The notes under the pieces are model-generated. The model made no database searches and had not been told where the DNA came from. It saw only the letters and a list, made by a program, of their open reading frames with translations. Source: Bradyrhizobium sp. ARR65 (GTDB lineage Bacteria > Pseudomonadota > Alphaproteobacteria > Rhizobiales > Xanthobacteraceae). Taken from it: a stretch of 64,000 nucleotides of DNA. Below, in pieces: positions 31,164-39,898 of the stretch. Position 1 is the first letter of the stretch; every line of letters starts with the position of its first letter. The DNA is taken from NCBI RefSeq assembly GCF_000472385.1, contig NZ_AWZU01000003.1:137-64136 (forward strand). The letters are read 5' to 3'. A program made the translations under genes and the position numbers.

Positions 31164-31241
31164 CGGAGCGTGGCGCAGCCCGGTTAGCGCACTAGTCTGG
31201 GAGACTAGGGGTCGCGAGTTCAAATCTCGCCGCTCCGACCA
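31164..31241 (+). tRNA. tRNA-Pro (anticodon GGG)
   Basis: The sequence folds as a full cloverleaf: acceptor stem CGGAGCG/CGCTCCG (31164-31170 and 31231-31237), D stem GCGC/GCGC, anticodon stem CTAGT/ACTAG (31192-31196 and 31204-31208), T stem GCGAG/CTCGC with loop TTCAAAT, then discriminator A and an encoded CCA. The seven-base anticodon loop CTGGGAG gives U33, anticodon GGG (31199-31201) and A at position 37. Position 37 is normally G in proline tRNAs. Confidence 0.93.
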
Positions 31242-31265
31242 TCTTTTCCCTCCGGCCACCCTCAG

Positions 31266-31541
31266 TCACGTCTTCAGCGCCTTCACCCAGCGGGTGCCGC
31301 TACGGCCGCCCTCGCAGCGGATCGTGACGACGGGGCCGTCCTCGAGCGCGAGCTTGACGGTGCTGGCCTGCTTGACACGGCGCATCAGCGGCTCCGGTCC
31401 GGAGATCGAACCCTCCGCAATCAAGGGGCCGGCCTCTGGCGATAGCGTCAGGGAGTAGGGAACCAAGGCGACGTCGCGTCCGTCGATGATGATCATCCCG
31501 TCGCCGCTGAGCTCGTCCGTGATGTCGCCGTGGATGTTCAT
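31266..31541 (-). CDS. Conserved hypothetical protein
   Basis: I do not recognise this 91-residue protein. It begins MNIHGDITDELSGDGMIIID and is rich in short beta-like segments with several glycines, with no signal peptide or membrane segment. Two fragments, SLTLSPEAGPLIAEGSISGP and KLALEDGPVVTIRCEGG, look like tandem beta strands. Its stop lies 24 bases from the tRNA-Pro end, on the opposite strand. Codon use looks ordinary for the region, so I accept it as a gene. Confidence 0.6.
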   Translation of the reverse strand: MNIHGDITDELSGDGMIIIDGRDVALVPYSLTLSPEAGPLIAEGSISGPEPLMRRVKQASTVKLALEDGPVVTIRCEGGRSGTRWVKALKT

Positions 31542-31780
31542 GCAACGCTCCTCAAAAAAGCAGAAGGCCCAAACCGGCGATTGGTTCCGTATGAGGGTGC
31601 GACAAGGCGCGCGCTAGTGGCTTTTCGTGCACTGACGCGCGGCGATCAGACGTGAGTGATGCAAGCGAGAAACAGTTCCGCAGTGGATAAGTTGTGAGAG
31701 CTGCTTCGTGCGCAAGTTTAATTTGCGCGACGCAGAGGAGTCTGGTCCTGTGATAACAGGGGTAGATGACAGGGGGCTTT

Positions 31781-32047
31781 ATGTTGACGCGTGTAGTCGG
31801 CGCGATCGCGCTGACCTTTTCTCTTTCGTCCGTTTCGTCCGTCGCTGTCGCGGGCAATCAGCATGGGATCATGCAGCGCATGTCCTGCTCGGTGGTTCGC
31901 TTCTACGTGGCGAAATATTCCGAATCGACCGCCGAAATGTGGGCGCGCAGCCACGGCGCCACCGACGCGCAGATCGAGGCGGCGCGCCGTTGCCTGAGGG
32001 ACACGCCCGAGCGAACCGCCGAGGCGGCGCGCTGGTACACGCGCTAG
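31781..32047 (+). CDS. Small secreted protein
   Basis: The product is 88 residues if translation starts at the ATG at 31781, which has GGGGG just upstream; an earlier ATG at 31766 adds five residues. A signal peptide (about residues 1-24, ending near VAVA) is followed by a mature part with one conserved-looking segment MQRMSCSVVRFYVAKYSESTAEMWARSHGATDAQIEAARRCL. Two cysteines could form a disulphide. Function is unknown. It is convergent with the L,D-transpeptidase gene. Confidence 0.7.
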   Translation: MLTRVVGAIALTFSLSSVSSVAVAGNQHGIMQRMSCSVVRFYVAKYSESTAEMWARSHGATDAQIEAARRCLRDTPERTAEAARWYTR

Positions 32048-32079
32048 GTGCATCGGCGCCGACCACGGCGGTTTTCGGT

Positions 32080-33150
32080 CTACGAGTTCGAGCTGTCGAC
32101 GAATGCGACGGGTGTGCTTTTCTTCACCTCGCTCGCCAATCGCTCGGCATCCCAATTGGTCAGCCGAACGCAGCCGTGCGAGGCCGCTTTGCTGACCTTG
32201 CCGGGATCCGGCGTGCCATGAATGCCGTAGCCTTCCGCGGAAAGGCTGATCCAGACGGTGCCGACCGGATTGTTCGGCCCCGGCCTGATGATGAACGGCG
32301 ATTTCGCGTGCACACCTTTGAAGTGGTATTTGGGGTTGTAGTGATAGATCGGATTGTGGTCGACGCGCGTCACCCGCAGCGTCCCGCTCGGGGAGGGCTT
32401 TTCCTCGCTGCCGACCGTTGCCGGGAAGAAATCGATCAGCCGATTTGAAGCGTCGAAGACCTCAACGGTCTGCCTGATCTTATCGACCTTTACGCGGTCT
32501 GCTTGTGCGGGGGCGTCCGCGCCGGATCCAATGTCGGTCACGACGATTGTTGCGCCGGTTTCGTGAAAATGTTGGCCCGGATTGAGCGCAGCCAACAGCT
32601 CCTGGCTCATGTGAAACGTCTCCGCCAGCTCTTCACGCGGGCTCGTGTAATCGAGCCGGTGAAGATGTTTCATATCCTCCATCTTGTGAGGCAGCCTTGA
32701 CAGGAAAGGGCCCGCGATATCCTTCGCGGTGATCCGGTAGGTCGTGAGCACCGGGCCGTCATCGGCGGCAAGTTTTTGCCAGACCTGCGGCGTCAGCTTG
32801 TCTGCGCTGGGCAGTTGCTGCGCTTCGGCGTAGGCGCGGAGCGCCTTTTTGGCGTTCTCGCCGAATTTGCCGTCGATCTCGCCTGGCGAAAAATGCGCGC
32901 GGGCGAGCAGGACCTGCAGACGAATGCCGAGCGGCGAGATCTCGTGCGCCGGTGGCGGCTTGCCGGAGAATTGGGCCGCGTTGACGTCCTCGGCCTTGAG
33001 CTGCGCGGCGTGCAAGGGCGCGGCTGACCCGGCCGGCACGCAACAGGCCGCGAGCAGCAGCCAAACGAAAAGCGGGGCGATGCGGCCGCTGCATCCCCGA
33101 TCGATTGCAACGGCTTGTGTCTTCAAGCGTTGAGATCTGCCTGCGGTCAT
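32080..33150 (-). CDS. L,D-transpeptidase (YkuD domain)
   Basis: These enzymes cross-link peptidoglycan or attach lipoproteins in the periplasm. The 356-residue product from the ATG at 33150 has an N-terminal signal/membrane segment (about residues 26-45), a peptidoglycan-binding-like region and a C-terminal YkuD domain. The catalytic segment GYGIHGTPDPGK and KAASHGCVRLTNWDAE carries the active-site cysteine within the SHGCVR motif. Alternative starts at 33168 or 33177 add nine residues at most. It is divergent from the SDR gene. Confidence 0.9.
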   Translation of the reverse strand: MTAGRSQRLKTQAVAIDRGCSGRIAPLFVWLLLAACCVPAGSAAPLHAAQLKAEDVNAAQFSGKPPPAHEISPLGIRLQVLLARAHFSPGEIDGKFGENAKKALRAYAEAQQLPSADKLTPQVWQKLAADDGPVLTTYRITAKDIAGPFLSRLPHKMEDMKHLHRLDYTSPREELAETFHMSQELLAALNPGQHFHETGATIVVTDIGSGADAPAQADRVKVDKIRQTVEVFDASNRLIDFFPATVGSEEKPSPSGTLRVTRVDHNPIYHYNPKYHFKGVHAKSPFIIRPGPNNPVGTVWISLSAEGYGIHGTPDPGKVSKAASHGCVRLTNWDAERLASEVKKSTPVAFVDSSNS

Positions 33151-33356
33151 GGCTCGCTTTAGCTCCATGTCCAACAACGCATGGCGCGCACTTTCTTTCC
33201 CTGGAGAAATAATCCTGTCCTTTTGCGATGCCCGACTACGCGCTAGCGGCGAGCCGCGCTTTACCGGCGGTGTTCAGATGCTACATTGGCGCTGGCCCCG
33301 GGGCGATGCTCATGACGGCCACAAAAAACCCACGAGCAAACAGGGAAGGGCGTCGC

Positions 33357-34322
33357 ATGAAGGACTTCGCCGGAAAGATCGCCGTCGTCACCGGTGGCGG
33401 CACGGGCATGGGCCGCGAGCTTGCGCGGCAGCTCGTTGCGGAGGGATGCAACGTCGCGATGTGCGACGTTTCGGCAGAGGCGATGGCCGAAACCAAGCGG
33501 CTCTGCGAAATCGAGCAATTACCGCAAGGCCTGCGCGTCACCACGCATCTTGCCGACGTCTCGATCGAGGATCAGCTCAAGCGATTTCGCGACGAGCTTG
33601 CGGAGCAGCAGGCGACCGACAGGATCCATCTCTTATTCAATAATGCCGGCATCGGGGGTGGCGGCAGCCTGTTCACCAATACGCGCGAGCAGTGGGAGCG
33701 CACCTTCAACATTTGCTGGGGCGGCGTTTATCTCGGCGTGCGAACCTTCCTGCCGATGCTGATGAAGGCGGACGAAGCTCACATTATCAACACCTCGAGC
33801 GTCAACGGTTTTTGGGCTTCCGTCGGCATGGGTGTGGCGCACACGGCCTATAGCGCCGCGAAATTCGCCGTGAAGGGATTTACAGAGGCCCTGATCAACG
33901 ATCTCCGTCTCAATGCGCCGCATATCAAATGCTCGGTGGTGATGCCGGGGCATATCGGCACAGCCATCGTCTCGAACACGCGAAAAGTTCAGAGCGGCAG
34001 CGAGCGCTTGAGCGAGAACGAGATCGCGCAGACGCGCGTGCGCCTCAAGACCAACGGCGTTGAGGGCGTGGACCAAATGTCGGACGAGCAAATTCAATCG
34101 CTCGCCGCCGAGCGCGCCCGTATCTTTCTCGAGGACGCGCCGACAACGGCGGCCCAGGCAGCGAAAATCATTCTCGATGGCGTCAGGGCCGAGAAGTGGC
34201 GCATCCTGGTCGGCGAAGACGCGCATAGACTGGACGAGCGCGTACGGCAGAATCCGGAAGATGCCTATACGCCGGAGTTCTTCAAGCGCTTTGCCGAGGA
34301 GGTCGGTTGGCGGCTCGGGTGA
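33357..34322 (+). CDS. Short-chain dehydrogenase/reductase
   Basis: This classical SDR has 321 residues from the ATG at 33357. The cofactor motif TGGGTGMG is near residue 12, the structural NNAG near residue 94, the catalytic serine in NTSSVNG and the YSAAK tyrosine-lysine pair follow in order. A long C-terminal extension (residues 230-321, KTNGVEGVDQMSD and QAAKIILDGVRAEKWR) is larger than usual. The substrate is unknown. The AKIILDGVRAEKWRILVG ending is shared by several short-chain reductases of lipid metabolism. Confidence 0.85.
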   Translation: MKDFAGKIAVVTGGGTGMGRELARQLVAEGCNVAMCDVSAEAMAETKRLCEIEQLPQGLRVTTHLADVSIEDQLKRFRDELAEQQATDRIHLLFNNAGIGGGGSLFTNTREQWERTFNICWGGVYLGVRTFLPMLMKADEAHIINTSSVNGFWASVGMGVAHTAYSAAKFAVKGFTEALINDLRLNAPHIKCSVVMPGHIGTAIVSNTRKVQSGSERLSENEIAQTRVRLKTNGVEGVDQMSDEQIQSLAAERARIFLEDAPTTAAQAAKIILDGVRAEKWRILVGEDAHRLDERVRQNPEDAYTPEFFKRFAEEVGWRLG

Positions 34323-34482
34323 TGAGTTAGTGTATCCTCGGCTTAAATCGAAGCGGGCGCCGATGTTCGATCCGTCATCCTTCGAGGCCGCCGCTTCGCG
34401 AGCACCTCCAGCGACAAGCGGCGAACGCCGTTTGCGCGGGGGTGACGGTGATGGTTTGGAGTTCGTTCGGGCGGAGAGGGGT

Positions 34483-34929
34483 CTACCTCGCGCTTATCCT
34501 ATACGCGAGGCGGCTGTGACCGGGGCAGTAGGGCAGGCCTTCGAGCGGCGGGTTGCCGCAGAAGCAGAAATCCGCCGCACCCGGCGTCGAGAGCGGCCAG
34601 CGGCAGGTTTGCTTGCTCAATTCAAACAGCGAGCAGCGATGCCCGTTCGCGATCGGCTCCTCCGCCGCCCGCGTTTCCTCGACCGATACGGCCCTCAAGA
34701 TCTGGCGGCGCAGCCTTGAGGCTGCCCGCTTCCGCGGTTCGCCGGACCGCTCCTTCCGGGCAGGGCCGGCCTTGTCGCGCATGAGATTGAGACGGGAAAT
34801 CTTGCCGATCACCGCATTGCGGCTGACGCCGATCCGCTCGGCAATCTCGCGGCAAGTCAGCCCGGCCGCAAAATGAATCTTTAGCAATTCGATGCGTTCT
34901 GTGGTCCAGGTCGGCTGGATGGCGGACAT
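34483..34929 (-). CDS. GcrA family cell-cycle regulator (short paralogue)
   Basis: GcrA binds sigma-70 and methylated DNA to control cell-cycle genes in alphaproteobacteria. This 148-residue protein has the N-terminal helix-turn-helix region WTTERIELLKIHFAAG and CREIAERIGVSRNAVIGKISRLNL, a basic linker, and a C-terminal cysteine/histidine cluster (CSLFELSKQTCRWPL to PYCPGHSRLAY). It is shorter than typical GcrA (about 170), so it may be a paralogue. Gene order around it does not resolve this. The interval 34323-34482 holds no other gene. Confidence 0.85.
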   Translation of the reverse strand: MSAIQPTWTTERIELLKIHFAAGLTCREIAERIGVSRNAVIGKISRLNLMRDKAGPARKERSGEPRKRAASRLRRQILRAVSVEETRAAEEPIANGHRCSLFELSKQTCRWPLSTPGAADFCFCGNPPLEGLPYCPGHSRLAYRISAR

Positions 34930-35009
34930 GTTGGTGCTTCCAAGCTTGATCTCTTTTCGATCCCTCTTGGCCCGCCGACCGCACCTCCCGCGTCACGCAA
35001 ACACCCCCG

Positions 35010-35207
35010 TTAAGGCTTGCCGTTGTCCCGAATGGACAGCAGCCCGTCCTTGATGGCGTTCCGTATGCCTTCCTCGATCAAGGTCCTGGCGACACCGGGG
35101 ACGCTCGTGCCGTGGGTGCCCTGCCTCACCAGTTTCTCGAGATAGGCAATCGTCGAAAGCGCCAAGGTCACGGGAATGCGGTCAGTCTCGGCTTTCTCGG
35201 TGGCCAT
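35010..35207 (-). CDS. Small protein, possible ribbon-helix-helix DNA-binding fold
   Basis: The 65-residue product begins MATEKAETDRIPVTLALSTIAYLEKLVRQG and continues with GVARTLIEEGIRNAIKDGLL. One beta strand followed by two helices fits a ribbon-helix-helix (CopG/Arc-like) fold, but I do not recognise the family. It stands between the GcrA-like gene and the amidase gene with an AT-rich upstream stretch (35208-35290). It may be a small regulator; confidence in function is low. Confidence 0.6.
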   Translation of the reverse strand: MATEKAETDRIPVTLALSTIAYLEKLVRQGTHGTSVPGVARTLIEEGIRNAIKDGLLSIRDNGKP

Positions 35208-35495
35208 ACAGAAAACTAAGCTCTAACGCGGGTACAGAAAAGTAACGATTAAGAGTCTATTTAGAAAACACGGTATTGTACAGTCCGTGCCTAATCCATT
35301 GAATTGATTGGAGCTTTTTTGCCTCGCCGGCGGCGGTGGCCTGCGCGAGCGTCGAGAGGCGCGTTTCAGGGGCCGTTTTGACGTGCAGAAGGACGTCCGC
35401 CGCGCCTCGCGCGGCGGATCGGATTCGCGGGGACGAAAAGCACCCCGCGCCGGAATGAGTGAGTTTTGCGAGGCCTTGTTGCCGAAGAAGCCGCC

Positions 35496-36437
35496 TCAGC
35501 CGTGCACGATGTCCTTGGCGATCATGCAATGAATGCCCTTGCAGCCGTTCACGGTTTGCGTCACCCGCAAATCCGCAGCCAGGCTGCAGAGGGTGTAGGC
35601 GTCCTCTCGCGACAGATTCCGCTTCTCCCCGAGCAGCACGATCATGTCGCGCAGGGCGCGCACCACGCATTGGTCGAGATCGGGATCCATGGCCATGGTC
35701 ATGTAGTGTGTCGCCGTCTCGGCACGCGGATAGTCGAGGCGCAGATCCTTGCGCAGCGTCAGGCGGAAGCGGCCCTGCAGCGCGGTCTCGATCGCGGTGA
35801 CGCAGACTTCGCCATCGCCCTGCACGCCGTGGCCGTCACCGCACGAAAACAGTGCGCCCGGCACGAATACGGGCAGATAGAGTTTGGTACCGGCGCCCAG
35901 CTCCTTGTTGTCGAGATTGCCGCCCATCGCGCGCGGGATCAGCGAGGAGATGCGTCCCCAGGCGGGCGGCGGCGCGACGCCCATCACGCCGAAGAAAGGT
36001 CTCAGGGGCAGATCGAGCCCCCAAGGCAGCCGGCCCACCATGCGCGTGAGATCGAGCGGAATGTTCAGGAGCCGCGGCTCGGTGAAATCGTCGGGCAGGG
36101 TGCCCGCGAGCGGGCGGATCAGGTTGTAGCCCCAATCCTGCCTGAGCTTGACTTCGAGGATATCGATTTCGAGGACGTCGCCCGGCTCGGCGCCACGAAC
36201 CGCGATCGGGCCGGTCAGGATATGACCCGGCACCATCCGTTCATTCCTGGCGTGCACCTCGAACAATTCGGGCGGAATATGAAATCGGCTGCGGTCCGGG
36301 ACCACGTCCGGTCCACCACTGATCGTGTCGATCGTGACGTCATCGCCGCTGTCGATGGTGAGCACGGGCTTCAGCTTGGCCTCGAAAAAACCCCAGTGGC
36401 AGGTCTGCGGGCTCGAATGCAGATGATGATGGGTCAT
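35496..36437 (-). CDS. Acetamidase/formamidase family protein
   Basis: Members hydrolyse short amides such as formamide or acetamide. The 313-residue protein shows family features: histidine-rich start (MTHHHLHSSP), SGGPDVVP, the GHILTGPIAVRGAEPGD motif, a GGNLDNKELGAGTKLYLPV segment and the GDGHGVQGDGEVC motif. Substrate specificity is not shown. No urea or nitrile genes flank it. The left neighbour interval 35208-35495 contains nothing I can call a gene. Confidence 0.86.
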   Translation of the reverse strand: MTHHHLHSSPQTCHWGFFEAKLKPVLTIDSGDDVTIDTISGGPDVVPDRSRFHIPPELFEVHARNERMVPGHILTGPIAVRGAEPGDVLEIDILEVKLRQDWGYNLIRPLAGTLPDDFTEPRLLNIPLDLTRMVGRLPWGLDLPLRPFFGVMGVAPPPAWGRISSLIPRAMGGNLDNKELGAGTKLYLPVFVPGALFSCGDGHGVQGDGEVCVTAIETALQGRFRLTLRKDLRLDYPRAETATHYMTMAMDPDLDQCVVRALRDMIVLLGEKRNLSREDAYTLCSLAADLRVTQTVNGCKGIHCMIAKDIVHG

Positions 36438-36584
36438 GAGAAGGCCTTCTTTTCAGATGGTGTATGCCCGGCACGCCGTCATTTTTGATCGCCCCTTTTA
36501 TGCGGGCAGATGGATAGGCGGATCAAGTCCGCGTATGACATGGCGCTAGGCTCTGCCCGCGCAATTCATTCGAAAGAGATTTCC

Positions 36585-37388
36585 TTGTTTTTCGTTCTTT
36601 CCAAAACGATCGGCATCGCGCTGCTGCCGACGAATTTCCTGATCGGGATCGGCGTTCTCGGCCTGCTTCTGCTCTTGACCCGATTTGCCTCTGCCGGTCG
36701 CGCGCTTGTTGTGCTGGCGATCCTGTTGCTTGCGCTTTGCGGCTTCTCCCCGCTGGGCAACGCTTTGCTCTATCCGCTGGAGAGTCGCTTTCCGGCCTGG
36801 GATGCGAGTCGCGGCGCGCCCGATGGGATCGTCATTTTGGGCGGGCCGATTGACTCCGATGTCTCGGCCGCACGCGAAACACCGGTGGTGCGAAGCGCGG
36901 CCGATCGCATCATCGCAGGCGCCGCGCTCGCCCGCAAATATCCCAACGCACGCATCGTCTTCACCGGCGGCAGCCCCAACTTGATCTCGAACGACGCGCG
37001 CGAGGCTGACTATGCGGCAATGGTTTTCGACAGCCTTGGCATAGAGAGGTCGCGGCTGATCTTCGAGCGCCGCTCGCGCAACACCTTCGAGAATGCGGAA
37101 TTTTCAAAGGCCGTTGCCGCGCCCAAACCGGGCGAACGCTGGCTGCTCGTCACCTCGGCCTATCACATGCCGCGCGCGATCGGGCTGTTCCGAAAAGCGG
37201 GCTTTGCGGTCGAGCCCTATCCCGTGGACTGGCATCTCGGCGGACCGGCGGATCTTATCGCCTTCAGCCCGCTCGCGGCCGACGGACTCGCGCTGACCGA
37301 CCTGGCGATGCGCGAATGGATAGGGCTCATCGCCTATCGCCTCACTGGCAAAACCGGCGATTTGCTTCCAGGGCCTTCCCGGGACTAG
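36585..37388 (+). CDS. YdcF/SanA family membrane protein (DUF218)
   Basis: This envelope-associated family carries a DUF218 domain of uncertain function. I start at a TTG at 36585, with AAAGAGA upstream, because the protein then begins with the usual hydrophobic FFVLSKTIGIALLPTNF segment; an ATG at 36510 would add 25 residues. Two N-terminal membrane segments are followed by the DUF218 domain with DGIVILGGPID, FTGGSPN, SRNTFENAEFSK and LLVTSAYHMPRA. It is upstream of the enoyl-reductase-like gene. Confidence 0.82.
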   Translation: MFFVLSKTIGIALLPTNFLIGIGVLGLLLLLTRFASAGRALVVLAILLLALCGFSPLGNALLYPLESRFPAWDASRGAPDGIVILGGPIDSDVSAARETPVVRSAADRIIAGAALARKYPNARIVFTGGSPNLISNDAREADYAAMVFDSLGIERSRLIFERRSRNTFENAEFSKAVAAPKPGERWLLVTSAYHMPRAIGLFRKAGFAVEPYPVDWHLGGPADLIAFSPLAADGLALTDLAMREWIGLIAYRLTGKTGDLLPGPSRD

Positions 37389-37431
37389 AAGGTCCGAGGG
37401 TCGCAATGACGGGAAACTTAGGAACTCAGTA

Positions 37432-38613
37432 ATGAAGTCTTCGTTGAAATTCGACATCATCGTTTACGGCGCAACCGGTTTCACCGGCCAGCTCGTGGCG
37501 GAATATCTCGCCACGCATTACCGCGATGACAAGCAACTGAATTGGGCGATGGCCGGGCGCAGCCTGGATAGGCTGGCCAAGGTGCGCGAGGCCATTGGCG
37601 CTGCGGCCGACACGCCCCTGATCGCAGCCGACTCCAGCGATCCGGCTTCGCTGCAGGCGATGATCGCGCAAGCCAGATTGGTGATCTCGACCGTCGGTCC
37701 CTACCAGCTCTATGGCTCCGATCTGGTCGCGGCCTGCGCGGCATCGGGCACCGACTACATCGATCTCTGCGGCGAGCCGGTGTGGATGCGGCAGATGATC
37801 GACAAGCATGAGACTGCGGCCAAAGCGAGCGGCGCGCGCATCGTATTCTCCTGCGGGTTCGACTCGGTGCCCTTCGAGCTCGGCGCATATTTTGTGCAGG
37901 AGGAAGCCAGGCGCGTGTTCGGCGCGCCCGCTCCACGCGTCAAGGGCCGCGTGCGCGAGATGCGCGGCACGCTGTCCGGCGGCACGGCGGCGAGCGCAAA
38001 GGCGACCTTTGATGCGGTGGCCAAAGATCTCAGCCTGGTTGCGATCCTGAAGAACCCGTTTGCATTGACCCCCGGCTTTGAGGGTCCAAAACAACCGCCG
38101 GGCAGCAAGCCGGCTTATGACGAAGACCTGCAATCCTGGTCGGCGCCGTTCATGATGGCGACGATCAACACGCGCAATGTCCATCGCTCCAATATGCTGA
38201 TGGGCTTTCCCTACGGCAAGGACTTCGTCTACGACGAGATGGTGCTGACGGGGCCCGGCGAGGAGGGGGCGGCGAACGCCAAGAAAGTGATGGCCGCCAA
38301 TGCCGAAAAGACCGGCCCGAATGCACCCAAGCCGGGTGAGGGACCATCAAAGGAAGAGCGCGAGAGCGGCCGCTTCGATCTGCTCTATGTCGCGATCGCG
38401 CCCGACGGACGCCAGGTCCGCGCCGCCGTCACGGGCGATCGCGACCCCGGCTACGGCTCGACCTCGAAGATGATCTCCGAATGCGCCATCTGCCTGTTGC
38501 GCGACGCGCCCGACGTTCCCGCCGGCTTCTGGACTCCGGGCGCCGCGATGCGTGAGGCGCTGATCAAGCGGCTCGTCGATAATGCAGGTCTGACCTTTCG
38601 CGTGGAGACGTAA
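37432..38613 (+). CDS. Saccharopine dehydrogenase-like / trans-acting enoyl reductase family protein
   Basis: The 393-residue protein opens with a Rossmann motif VYGATGFTGQLVAEYL and continues with features of the saccharopine-dehydrogenase-like family that includes mycobacterial trans-acting enoyl reductases: STVGPYQLYGSDLVAACAASGTDYIDLCGE and SCGFDSVPFELGAYF. It is probably an NAD(P)-dependent oxidoreductase acting on lipids; the substrate is not known. Its 3' end overlaps the convergent FAD monooxygenase gene by 50 bases. Confidence 0.85.
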   Translation: MKSSLKFDIIVYGATGFTGQLVAEYLATHYRDDKQLNWAMAGRSLDRLAKVREAIGAAADTPLIAADSSDPASLQAMIAQARLVISTVGPYQLYGSDLVAACAASGTDYIDLCGEPVWMRQMIDKHETAAKASGARIVFSCGFDSVPFELGAYFVQEEARRVFGAPAPRVKGRVREMRGTLSGGTAASAKATFDAVAKDLSLVAILKNPFALTPGFEGPKQPPGSKPAYDEDLQSWSAPFMMATINTRNVHRSNMLMGFPYGKDFVYDEMVLTGPGEEGAANAKKVMAANAEKTGPNAPKPGEGPSKEERESGRFDLLYVAIAPDGRQVRAAVTGDRDPGYGSTSKMISECAICLLRDAPDVPAGFWTPGAAMREALIKRLVDNAGLTFRVET

Positions 38614-39805
38614 GCGCGGCGGGATTGTAGGCGTACATCCAATCCATGCCCTTCGAAGCGAAGGGGATCAGCAGTTGCAGCATCCGGTCACGGATCCATG
38701 CGCCGGCGGCGCTGAACTCCCGCTTGTTGCTGCCGTTGCGCCGGGCTAGCGCCACGACACGCTCGACGCGCGGCCGGCGTTCGGCCTCGAACGTCTCGAA
38801 CGTGGCCCGCAACTCGCCATGCTCCCGCATCAGCCGCGCCAGCCGCAGTGCGTCCTCCAGCGCAAGCGAGGCACCCTGGCCGGCATGCGGGCTGGTGGCA
38901 TGAGCGGCATCGCCGAGCAGGAGAGTGCGGCCGCGCGACCAGATCGGCAAGGTCGCTACATCAAGCGTATCGGTGACGCCGATGTTGTCGGCCGCATCAA
39001 TGATGCGGGCGATCGGATCGTGCCAGCCGGCATGGAAATCGTGCAGATGCCGCCGCAGGGCTGCCTGGCTCATCGCGCGATACGTCGCGGCGTCGAGACC
39101 CTGCGAAGGTTGCGTGCTCCACCACATCACGCCCTGGTCGGGATCGGGGCTGCAATAGCCATAGCCGAAAAACCCGCTTTGCCCGAACGTCGCTTCGATG
39201 CGCGGCCCGATCGCCGCATCCTCGAGCACCGCGCGCGGCGCGAAGCCGCCGAAGCCGATCAGGCCGGTGTTGAAGGGCTTTGGTCCGTCCGGCACGACGT
39301 GCTGGCGCACCGCCGAATGCACGCCGTCGGCGCCGATCAGGAAGTCGCCCTCGGCACTGGATCCGTCGGTGAAATGGGCGACGATCGGTCGGTCCGCGCG
39401 ATCCTCGATACACGCAAGGCGCTTCTCGAAATGCACCGCAACGCAGGACGACCAGGCCATGTCGACCAGCTCCTCGTTCAAGGCGGCGCGGGACATGCTC
39501 ACCGCCGGCTGACCGAAACGCTCCCGCATGTTGCGGTTGATCGAGCCGAGCCTCGTGCCATTGCGCGCGTGGAAATCGAAGGATTCGGCGACTGCGCCGC
39601 GGCGGATCATCTGCTCTGCAAGGCCGAGCTCGGCCAGCACATGCATGCCATTGGGCGCAATCTGTAGCCCGCCGCCGATGCCTGTTGCATAGGGCCAGGC
39701 TTCATAGATAGCCGCCTCGATGCCGGCCCTCTTGAGAAAGATCGCGGTGGCAGGGCCGGCGATGCCGGCACCAATGATCAAGGCCTTGCGGGGAGTTCGG
39801 GTCAT
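38564..39805 (-). CDS. FAD-dependent monooxygenase (aromatic hydroxylase-like)
   Basis: This single-component flavoprotein monooxygenase has 413 residues from the ATG at 39805 (GGAGCAAGAG upstream). It shows the FAD-binding GAGIAGPATAIFLKRAG near the N-terminus, the central FLIGADGVHSAVR motif and the second FAD motif LLLGDAAHATSPHAGQGASLALEDA near residue 285-310. The substrate is not identifiable. It is divergent from a MarR gene, with a clear palindrome in the shared promoter, so MarR control is likely. It overlaps the convergent neighbour by 50 bases. Confidence 0.9.
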   Translation of the reverse strand: MTRTPRKALIIGAGIAGPATAIFLKRAGIEAAIYEAWPYATGIGGGLQIAPNGMHVLAELGLAEQMIRRGAVAESFDFHARNGTRLGSINRNMRERFGQPAVSMSRAALNEELVDMAWSSCVAVHFEKRLACIEDRADRPIVAHFTDGSSAEGDFLIGADGVHSAVRQHVVPDGPKPFNTGLIGFGGFAPRAVLEDAAIGPRIEATFGQSGFFGYGYCSPDPDQGVMWWSTQPSQGLDAATYRAMSQAALRRHLHDFHAGWHDPIARIIDAADNIGVTDTLDVATLPIWSRGRTLLLGDAAHATSPHAGQGASLALEDALRLARLMREHGELRATFETFEAERRPRVERVVALARRNGSNKREFSAAGAWIRDRMLQLLIPFASKGMDWMYAYNPAALTSPRERSDLHYRRAA

Positions 39806-39852
39806 CTCTTGCTCCATGGTGCGAGGCAGTTGTAAGATAGTCAGCGGCTAAT

Positions 39853-39871
39853 TATCTTAACTGGTAAGATA
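39853..39871. promoter_or_regulatory. MarR-type operator palindrome
   Basis: TATCTTA-ACTGG-TAAGATA is a perfect 7-5-7 inverted repeat in the 93-base gap between the FAD monooxygenase and the MarR gene. A further half-site TAAGATAG lies at about 39833-39840. MarR-family operators often have this size and spacing, so autoregulation and control of the monooxygenase are likely. Confidence 0.75.
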
Positions 39872-39898
39872 CTTGGCTTTTAAGAAATGAGGTGACCG

